Below, piece after piece: positions 7,955-15,200 of a stretch of DNA of 64,000 bases. The stretch spans positions 2,232,001-2,296,000 of the forward strand of contig OW818690.1 of NCBI GenBank assembly GCA_942493315.1, given 5' to 3'. The DNA comes from UBA5429 sp942493315 (GTDB lineage Bacteria > Bacteroidota > Bacteroidia > Bacteroidales > WCHB1-69). Position numbers and translations under genes: made by a program. Within the stretch, counting starts at the first letter, position 1. The number at the start of each line of letters is the position of its first letter. The notes under the pieces were generated by a model. It searched no databases, was not told the DNA's origin, and saw nothing but the letters and a program-made list of their open reading frames with translations.

Positions 7955-8574
7955 GAGTATATAAAATTGACGGAAGCGAAACATCAAAGGTTGTAACATT
8001 GAATGATTCCATTTTTAATGTAGAACCTAATGATCACGCAATTTGGCTTGATGTTAAACATTATTTAGCCAATCAAAGACAAGGGACTCATGATACTTTA
8101 GAGAAGTCAACAATTTCCGGTAGTACCAGAAAAATTAAGAAACAAAAAGGTACCGGTGGAGCACGTGCTGGTAGTATCAAATCCCCAACTATTCGTGGAG
8201 GAGCAACTGCTTTTGGGCCACATCCAAGAGATTATAGTTTCAAATTAAACAAGAAAATCAAACGTTTGGCTCGTTTTTCTGCTTTAACCTATAAAGCACA
8301 AGATCAAAAAATTCTTGTTGTTGAAGATTTTGGATTAGAAGCTCCAAAAACCAAAACGATGATTGAATTATTAAAAAAATTCAATTTAGAGAACACTAAA
8401 ACATTGTTTTTAGTAAATGAAAGCAATAAAAATGTGTATCTATCTACTCGTAATTTACAAAGAACCAAAGTGATCAGAGCTTGTGATGTTAATACTTATG
8501 ATGTATTAAATGCAAAACAAGTGGTAATTTTCGAAAACAGTTTTGCTGAATTCGATAAAATGATCAACGAATAA
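7945..8574 (+). CDS. rplD: 50S ribosomal protein L4
   Basis: The 209-residue product has the L4 arm motif (KKQKGTGGARAGSIKSP, about residues 68-84, then IRGGATAFGPHPRDYSFKLN) that lines the exit tunnel, and the C-terminal half KTLFLVNESNKNVYLSTRNL. The ATG at 7945 lies inside the last codons of rplC, and the shared 10 bases imply reinitiation. In enterobacteria L4 represses the S10 operon; whether it does here is unknown. Confidence 0.97.
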   Translation: MELRVYKIDGSETSKVVTLNDSIFNVEPNDHAIWLDVKHYLANQRQGTHDTLEKSTISGSTRKIKKQKGTGGARAGSIKSPTIRGGATAFGPHPRDYSFKLNKKIKRLARFSALTYKAQDQKILVVEDFGLEAPKTKTMIELLKKFNLENTKTLFLVNESNKNVYLSTRNLQRTKVIRACDVNTYDVLNAKQVVIFENSFAEFDKMINE

Positions 8575-8614
8575 TTCGCAACATTATTGATAACATTAAA
8601 TCAGATAACAAAAA

Positions 8615-8905
8615 ATGAACGTATTAATTAAGCCCATTATTAGTGAAAAAATGCAGGCGGTTTCTGAAAAATTTAACCGCTACGGTTTCATTGTTGACAG
8701 AAAGGCTACCAAAACCCAAATTAAAAAAGCGGTTGAGGAAACATACGGTGTAAAAGTTGAAAGAGTGAATACATTAATTCAACGCGGTAAAGCCACTACA
8801 CGTATAACCAAGGCAGGAGCAATCACCGGACAAAAAAACACCGTAAAAAAAGCGATAATTTTTGTAAATAGTAAAGATAAAATTGATTTTTATAGCAATA
8901 TATAA
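8615..8905 (+). CDS. rplW: 50S ribosomal protein L23
   Basis: The 96-residue protein begins LIKPIISEKM and continues RYGFIVDRKATKTQIKKAVE with VKVERVNTL, the L23 family pattern. L23 sits at the tunnel exit and docks trigger factor and the signal recognition particle. It lies 40 bases after rplD and 2 bases before rplB. Confidence 0.97.
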   Translation: MNVLIKPIISEKMQAVSEKFNRYGFIVDRKATKTQIKKAVEETYGVKVERVNTLIQRGKATTRITKAGAITGQKNTVKKAIIFVNSKDKIDFYSNI

Positions 8906-8907
8906 CA

Positions 8908-9732
8908 ATGGCACTAAAAAAATTTAAACCAGTAACGCCCGGTCAACGTTTTAAAGTTATTAGCACGTTTGACGAGATTACCACAAATAAACCAGAAGAT
9001 AGTTTATTGTGTCCTAACCCTAGGACCGGCGGAAGAAATAATAGTGGTAAAATGACAATGCGCTATTTAGGCGGTGGTCATAAAAAAATGTATCGTTTTA
9101 TCGACTTCAAAAGAGATAAAGATTCGATTCCAGCAACAGTGAAAACCATTGAGTACGATCCTAACAGATCTGCACGTATTGCTTTATTGTTTTATGCTGA
9201 CGGTGAAAAACGTTATATCATTGCTCCTCATGGATTAAAAGTAGGACAAGTAATTTCATCAGGAACCGGAGTTTCTCCAGACTTAGGAAATTGCTTACCA
9301 CTTGGAGAAATTCCATTTGGATCAACTGTACATAACGTTGAATTACGTCCTGGACAAGGTGCAAAAATGGCACGTAGTGCCGGATCTTATGCACAATTGA
9401 TGTCAAGAGACGGAAAATATGCAACATTAAGATTACCATCCGGTGAAACACGTATGATTCTATGTGAATGTCGTGCTACAATTGGAATGGTATCAAATAT
9501 TGATCATAGTTTAGAAGTATCAGGAAAAGCAGGGAGATCTCGTTGGTTAGGTCGTCGTCCTCGCGTTCGTGGTGTGGTTATGAATCCTGTGGATCACCCA
9601 ATGGGTGGAGGGGAAGGTCGTGCTTCAGGTGGACATCCTCGTTCTAGAAATGGTATTCCTTCAAAAGGTTACAAAACTAGAGCTCCTAAAAAACACTCTG
9701 ACAAATATATTATAGAAAGAAGAAAAAAATAA
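8908..9732 (+). CDS. rplB: 50S ribosomal protein L2
   Basis: The 274-residue protein is full length. Key blocks are KPVTPGQRFKV, NPRTGGRNNSGKMTMRYLGG, the RNA-binding IEYDPNRSARIALLFYADG, and the C-terminal GVVMNPVDHPMGGGEGRAS with the histidine implicated in peptidyl transferase centre organisation. It is one of the most conserved large-subunit proteins and leaves no doubt about identity. It starts 2 bases after rplW ends and is followed by rpsS after 17 bases. Confidence 0.98.
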   Translation: MALKKFKPVTPGQRFKVISTFDEITTNKPEDSLLCPNPRTGGRNNSGKMTMRYLGGGHKKMYRFIDFKRDKDSIPATVKTIEYDPNRSARIALLFYADGEKRYIIAPHGLKVGQVISSGTGVSPDLGNCLPLGEIPFGSTVHNVELRPGQGAKMARSAGSYAQLMSRDGKYATLRLPSGETRMILCECRATIGMVSNIDHSLEVSGKAGRSRWLGRRPRVRGVVMNPVDHPMGGGEGRASGGHPRSRNGIPSKGYKTRAPKKHSDKYIIERRKK

Positions 9733-9749
9733 TTTTAAATTAAAATAAT

Positions 9750-10028
9750 ATGAGTCGTTCGTTAAAAAAAGGTCCATATATCCACTTCAAACTCGAAAAA
9801 AGAGCCGTTGAAGCCCAAGAATCAGGCAAGAAAACAACAATCAAAACCTGGTCACGTGCTTCTATGATTTCTCCTGATTTCGTGGGTCTAACTATAGCTG
9901 TTCATAATGGAAATAAATTTATTCCTGTTTATGTTACAGAAAATATGGTTGGTCATAAATTAGGTGAATTTGCTCCAACTCGTATCTTTAGAGGCCACGC
10001 TGGACAAAAAGATAAAGGAAAAAAATAA
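9750..10028 (+). CDS. rpsS: 30S ribosomal protein S19 (last gene of the shortened operon)
   Basis: The 92-residue protein carries MSRSLKKGPYI and the family hallmark VGHKLGEFAPTRIFRGHAGQ. S19 works with S13 in the 30S head. In almost all bacteria rplV follows within a few bases. Here the frame closes at 10028 and a perfect palindromic terminator begins about 20 bases later. No trace of rplV is visible in the following 600 bases. Confidence 0.98.
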   Translation: MSRSLKKGPYIHFKLEKRAVEAQESGKKTTIKTWSRASMISPDFVGLTIAVHNGNKFIPVYVTENMVGHKLGEFAPTRIFRGHAGQKDKGKK

Positions 10029-10046
10029 TTTCCTTTTTGGAATCTA

Positions 10047-10081
10047 TAAAAAAAGCCCCTCAATTGAGGGGCTTTTTTTTG
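10047..10081 (+). terminator. Strong palindromic terminator after rpsS
   Basis: AAGCCCCTCAATTGAGGGGC and the flanking bases form a perfect inverted repeat at 10053-10074, preceded by an A run and followed by a T run to 10081. The symmetry would allow termination in both directions. It shows that transcription of the ribosomal operon is meant to end here. Confidence 0.92.
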
Positions 10082-10120
10082 TAAATGAGGAATTTTGTTT
10101 TGAAATATGTATATTCGTAT

Positions 10121-10388
10121 TTAGGGCATTCCCCTTTGTCTGCGCTCAATCCAAATCCCCACAAAAATGAACAATAATCGCGTCGCCAGCCAAAGGGTCG
10201 GTCTCCGGCCAGTACTCCTCGCAGCCACACCAAGTGTTGCATCGGCCCGGCAGGAGCTCCTCCGTCGCTCTGCCGGTCACGTGCACCACTAGGTGTACCT
10301 GCTTGCGGGGTACTTGGCCTTCGCCCTAATGCGGGGGAAAGCTGGGGCTCATTGACCTGCGGAGCACTAATTGGGTATTCTTATAAAT
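10121..10388. repeat. GC-rich dispersed element, copy A
   Basis: This stretch is strikingly GC-rich for the window. Its inverse is found at 11880-12134. Shared blocks, in order, are GGGCATTCCCCTTTG, CTGCGCTCAAT, AAAGGGTCGGTCTCCGGCC, TCGTCGCTCTGCC-type words, CTTGCGGGGTAC, TTCGCCCTAATGCGGGGG and CGGAGC near the end, separated by unrelated loops. That is how a structured repeat diverges. No open frame is credible. I recall similar GGGCGTT...CCCTAACGC dispersed repeats from Bacteroidota genomes, but did not verify a match. Confidence 0.75.
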
Positions 10389-10440
10389 GATTGGTGAAAA
10401 TATTTGTAAATTGTTCATTAATTGCAATATATAAAATTTA

Positions 10441-10487
10441 GTGATTTTGCATCCGATTAGTAACAACCTTTTAATAGATTAGCCAAT
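10441..10487. repeat. IS left terminal inverted repeat
   Basis: Begins GTGATTTTGCATC and contains TTAATAGATTAGCCAATT toward the inside. Pairs with 11781-11827. Confidence 0.8.
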
Positions 10488-10672
10488 TGAAAACCAAAAT
10501 TTAGAATCTATCACACATTTGGCAATTCAAAAATCAACTAAAATTTTAAATTTATCTAACTAAAATTAGATCAAATCCTATTCAGATCTAACAAATATTA
10601 GAAATTATCACACCAATTTCACCATTTCTCAAATAAAATGGTGTTATCATTTATAATAAAGTTGTTTTGTGT

Positions 10673-11698
10673 TTAAATAAACATTTTACAATGCTTGTAG
10701 TTTTCTTTCCCATTGTTGATTGAGATCGATTTTTCAATCATAGCAGATGAGGGATCTAATCTGAATTTGATCTGTTCAAAGATCATATACCAATACAGAT
10801 AGTTTTGCAGATAACTGGAGGATACTCCATGAAACCGATTCATAAAAGCAAATAATTTTAGGTATCTGCTTTCAATCGTTTTTGTATCATAATATTGGTT
10901 ACATCCTCTCACTTTCTGATCCTTTTTTCTAATAAAGTAGCTGATCTTTCTCTTTCCTGCAAATTGTTTAAGAATCGGATGATCACTCAAACATAGTTTT
11001 TTTACTTTGTTTAGTTTTTTACCAATATGTTTCTTTAATTCTTCTTCTTGTAAAGCGCCTTGTTGAATAATTGTGATTTCAAAATGGGATATTCTGTCAC
11101 CAATAGCCACTAAAGAAAGAGGTTTGTATTCCCCATTTCGGATACTTTCTGCTTTCCTATTGCTGGCTGGATTCGTTATCTTTCCTTTTTGTCCTATTTG
11201 TTTAGCTTTGGCTCCTTGTCCCTTTCGGGAGAAGGGTTCTGAAATATCAATCATTTCCGTTATTCCTAGATATTTATCCGGGACATATTCACCCAGAGAG
11301 GATATAATTTTATGTCTCCAATCAAATGAAGTTTGGTTAGAGATATCCAATGCATCAGAACAATCTTTGATTCCTGTTCCTGATAACATCAACAAGAAGT
11401 AGGATTGTAATTTTTCCTTCTTTTTGATATAGCAAATTGTAGTCCCTGAGAACTCATTAAAGCTTCTGCCACAACTCTTACAAAGGAAATATTGAACTCC
11501 TTTTTTCTTACCGTTTAGAATAAAATGTGATTTTCCACATTTAGGACACACTCTGACTTGCTTCTCACTGATATATTTACAGATAGAAGCTAAAGGATTA
11601 ACAGAACTCTTTTTTTTGGAATTTTCTTCAGCGGATGGTGAGGGTTGAACTGAAGTAGGGTCAATGGTTTGCTTAGAGGATTGGGGTAGATCATTCAT
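10673..11698 (-). CDS. IS1595-family transposase
   Basis: The 341-residue protein has an N-terminal zinc ribbon (Cys51, Cys54, Cys73, Cys76, in CPKCGKSHF and CKSCGRSF), a helical segment and a DDE-type domain. Acidic candidates are Asp151 (MIDIS), Asp239 (CLSDHPIL, matching the usual LCTDGH) and Glu276 (TIESRYLKL, where relatives often have Asn in VNSxHSRLK). The phrase RFHGVSSSYLQNYLYW is the family C-terminal hallmark. The gene is intact. A TATATTTG box at 11734-11741 gives it its own promoter. The first 40 residues are low-complexity and the true start could be somewhat downstream. Confidence 0.85.
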   Translation of the reverse strand: MNDLPQSSKQTIDPTSVQPSPSAEENSKKKSSVNPLASICKYISEKQVRVCPKCGKSHFILNGKKKGVQYFLCKSCGRSFNEFSGTTICYIKKKEKLQSYFLLMLSGTGIKDCSDALDISNQTSFDWRHKIISSLGEYVPDKYLGITEMIDISEPFSRKGQGAKAKQIGQKGKITNPASNRKAESIRNGEYKPLSLVAIGDRISHFEITIIQQGALQEEELKKHIGKKLNKVKKLCLSDHPILKQFAGKRKISYFIRKKDQKVRGCNQYYDTKTIESRYLKLFAFMNRFHGVSSSYLQNYLYWYMIFEQIKFRLDPSSAMIEKSISINNGKENYKHCKMFI

Positions 11699-11733
11699 AG
11701 TATTTTGAGTTTAGTGAGTACTTGATATTGATG

Positions 11734-11741
11734 CAAATATA
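11734..11741 (-). promoter_or_regulatory. -7 box (TATATTTG) of the transposase
   Basis: The minus strand reads TATATTTG 36 bases before the ATG at 11698, inside the insertion sequence. Confidence 0.6.
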
Positions 11742-11780
11742 AACAAAAAAATGAACGAATTGCAACAAAAATAAAAAAAA

Positions 11781-11827
11781 ATCTGCTAATCTAATAAAAG
11801 ATTGGTGCTATTGTGATGCAAAATCAC
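11781..11827. repeat. IS right terminal inverted repeat
   Basis: The reverse complement begins GTGATTTTGCATC and continues in register with the left end, 38 of 47 positions identical. Confidence 0.8.
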
Positions 11828-11879
11828 AAGACTATAAAAAAGTGTTTAAAATCAAAAATATACCGAAAAACTCACCCAT

Positions 11880-12134
11880 CTTTTAATAGATTAGCCAATT
11901 AAAGCTCCGTCGGACAGTAAACCCCCGCATTAGGGCGAAGGCCAGGTACCCCGCAAGTTGAGCTGCTTATGGGCTGACGGATCGGGCAGAGCGACGAAGG
12001 AGCTACTGCCCGGCCGATCAGACCCTTGCAGCGAAACGAGGAGTACAGGCCGGAGACCGACCCTTTGGCCAGCGACGCGACTATTATTCATATTGGTCTG
12101 GATTTTTATTGAGCGCAGCCAAAGGGGAATGCCC
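11880..12134. repeat. GC-rich dispersed element, copy B, inverted relative to copy A
   Basis: Read in reverse, this repeats the block order of copy A at 10121-10388, from GGGCATTCCCCTTTG through CCCTAATGCGGGGG to CGGAGC. Its left edge (11880-11900) is an exact 21-base copy of the inner part of the IS left end, directly oriented. The region holds no credible frame. With copy A it forms arms about 1.5 kb apart that could foot a large hairpin or mediate inversion. Confidence 0.75.
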
Positions 12135-12137
12135 TGA

Positions 12138-12215
12138 TTAATAAGCTAATCTGGTAATGTGATAATAAGCTAATGAAAAATGAAGAATGAGCATTCGAGC
12201 ATTCTGAGCATTCGA
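12138..12215. repeat. GATAATAAGCTAAT module followed by GAGCATTC words
   Basis: Positions 12138-12174 hold a 37-base module that recurs at 63278-63314 with 4 differences and, in part and inverted, at 1022-1040. It is followed by AATGAAAAATGA words and two or three GAGCATTCGAG copies. It fills the spacer between GC-rich copy B and the 3' end of the first giant adhesin gene. Confidence 0.7.
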
Positions 12216-12259
12216 GAACATCTGTATTTTGAATTAAAGTGTTGACTCTCAAACGTAAA

Positions 12260-15200
12260 CTACTTTATAACCGTAACAGAACCTTTTTTCATCATCTTTC
12301 TACCATTCAGATTTTCATAATAGATTATATAGCTGAAAGCTGACCCCATTTCAACCGGAACCCCGTTGATTTTACCATCCCAACCTTGTTCAATATTGAA
12401 AGTTACAAATATTACTTCTCCCCATCTGTTAAATATTTTTAAGGAGTAACCTTTAGAATTGACTTCTCGCATCACAGGCATAAAAATATCATTTACGCCA
12501 TCTTCATTTGGTGAAAATGAATTAGGTATAAATATATCGGTATCCCCAATAATGGTAATTATTTTTGAAACACTATCTTTACAACCAAACTCATTAGAGG
12601 CAACTAATGTAACAATAAATTCACCTTCAGAACTATATTTATGCGTAGGATTTTCTGAATTCGATGTACCAAAGTCTCCAAAACTCCATGTCCAATTTTC
12701 AGAATTTTCTGTACAATTTTTAAAAGTAATAGGAATATTAATCCCATTTCCATAAGGATATTCAATTTCAAAACAAGCATCAGGACCCGGAATTTCATCA
12801 ATTGTAAAATCCAGAGTTGCAATACAATTACCGGTATTCACAATTACACTATAATCTCCACCTGCCAATTGAGTTGCGCTATTATTGTTAAAATGTATGA
12901 TTGGCCCCCAATCAAAAGTATAATCAGGAAAATCTGAAACAACTTCGATAGTTACAGTTCCATTATTATCTCCACAAGTGGAAGGAGTTGTTGATAAAAC
13001 AGATAACTGTATATTCAAATTTTGAATGGTCATCTCACTGGTAATACTACAACCATCTTGATCAGTTACTGTTACACTATAAATACCAGCGGATAAATTA
13101 TCATTGATATTTGTGTTAGATGTACCGGAAGACCAAGTATATTGATAAGGAGTAGATCCTTCAGAAACCAATATTTCAATCGATCCATTCATTTGGGAAC
13201 AAGTTTCGGGACTATTATTTACCTGATCTACTGTCAATATTGGTGTTTCAAAAATAGTATCAGAAATGATTTTGGTACAGTTATTTGCATCTGTAATGGT
13301 ACAACTATAAATTCCTGGTGATAAACCTGAAATCGTATCATTTTGAATAGTATTATTCCATAAATATTGATATGAGGAAACCCCACCGGTAGTACTGATC
13401 GTTACTAATCCATTATTCTCATTGCAATGCGCATTATGTGAAGTAGTTATAGGGTTTATAGCTGTCGGTTGCGTAATCGATACTGTAGCTGTTTTTGTAC
13501 ACCCTTTATTATCTGTAACCGTTACACTATAGCTTCCCGCCGAGAGATTAGTGCGATTTTGTGTTGTTGTACCACCATTCCACAAAAATTGATATGGTGT
13601 TGTGCCTCCACTAACTGTTAAAGTTGCACTTCCTGTAGATCCACCATTACATAATACAGAAGTTCCGGATATGGAAGCTGATAGAATCAAAGGTTGTCTT
13701 ATTATAACAGAACAAATAGCTGTAACCCCTAAAGAATCTGTAATAGTAACTGTGTAATTTCCAGCTGTTAAGTTATTGGCAATGTTGTTAGTTTGAATAG
13801 GAGTGGTGCTCCAGTGATAGCTATAAGGTAGCAAACCTCCGGTAGCTGTTACTGTTGCAGATCCTGTATTTCCACCATAACAGGCAACATGTGTTGTATC
13901 CGTTATGGATCCTCTTAAAGGAATTAACACTCTAATAAATGTTGAATTGCTATTTCCACAAGGATCGGTAATGGTAACATTTACATAAGTTGTCGAATTA
14001 ATAATGGTATTAGCTGCAGGAGTTTGCGTGATTGTGATTTGTGAAGGATTCCAACAATTATCTGAAATATTGTTCAAAATTAAATTTTGAAAATTGGGAA
14101 TTTGATAGTTAGGATTATTGTAAACTGCATATTGAATGGGAAAAGGTAAGGTAGTAAATGTTGGATTTGTAGTATCAATTACATGAATAAATGTTGAATC
14201 TCTTGCAATACAACCGTGAGCATCTACAACTTGAAAGATTAGTGTATCAGTATAATTGCAATTCGTAGAATCAATCAAAATGGATAATTGAGGTAAATTG
14301 TAAATAATTGATCCATGACAATCCCAAAAGGAATTGTATGGCGCTAATCCACCTGAAATGGTAGCTGTTGTAGTGACAATTCCAAAATTAGGACATACAT
14401 TATTTGCATTAGGCGTAAGATTGATGGATGGTTGATCGTAATTAGAAATGATAACAGAAGTGGTGTCCCAACAACCTTGAGCATCAGATACCATCACGGA
14501 ATAAAATCCTGAAGGTATATTAGTTAATGTAGAGTCATAAACGGAGATATTCCACTCAAATTCATAAGGTAACAAACCTCCTAAAGCATGAACGGTTATT
14601 GTGGCAGTAGAATCACCGAAGCAAACACTGGTATTTCCTGTAATGGATAATAGTAATGATGGAGGTTGATTAAGAATTAAAGTATCTATTACTGTCTGAT
14701 TCATAAAATCTGTAACGGTAACAATATAAGTTCCGGCAATTAGATTAAAAACGGTATCATTGTTTTGAATTGGGTTTGTATTCCATGAATAGGAGTAGGG
14801 CTGAACGCCACCAAATCCTTGAACTACTGCCATTCCTGTATTGAATCCATTACATACAACAGGTGTAATCAATGTGATTTCACTAGTTAAGGGAATAATG
14901 ACCTGGATTGTTATTGTGTTGCTATTTCCACAAGGATCTGTGATTGTTACAGTTACAGTTGTATTGTTAGTTATAACAGTTTCTGAAGATGGTGATTGAG
15001 AAATTTGGATCCGATCAACGCTCCAAATATTATCAGAAATATTTGCAGTAATCAGATTTGTGAGATCCGGAATGATAAATTGTCCATTGTTGAGTTCCGC
15101 CAATTGGAATGGAAATGGAGTATTTAGAAAAATTGGTGCAACTGTATCATAAAGGACAATAGAATCGTGATCAGTAGCTCGACAACCATAAGTATCAAAA

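Larger units (their letters stand above)
10441..11827 (-). mobile_element. IS1595-like insertion sequence with 47-bp terminal inverted repeats
   Basis: The left end (10441-10487) and the reverse complement of the right end (11781-11827) match at 38 of 47 positions, starting with the perfect GTGATTTTGCATC. The 1387-base span encloses one transposase on the minus strand. I could not find a convincing 8-bp target duplication just outside the ends, so the insertion is either old or the outer limits differ slightly from those given. The element lies between two inverted GC-rich repeats. Confidence 0.8.

Noticed and set aside
10060..10242. Small minus-strand frame in GC-rich copy A
   Set aside because: It is confined to the repeat, has no recognisable protein features and no promoter, and is not kept in copy B.
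10121..10388. rRNA or tRNA gene, suggested by high GC in an AT-rich region
   Set aside because: No tRNA arms, anticodon loop or conserved rRNA motifs could be found; the inverted copy at 11880-12134 points to a dispersed repeat.
10082..10672. Remnant of rplV after rpsS
   Set aside because: No L22-like residues in any frame of this stretch; the sequence is terminator, GC-rich element and IS end.
10441..12134. Composite transposon with the GC-rich elements as ends
   Set aside because: Only one transposase is present and its own 47-bp ends account for it; the GC-rich arms have no transposase of their own.
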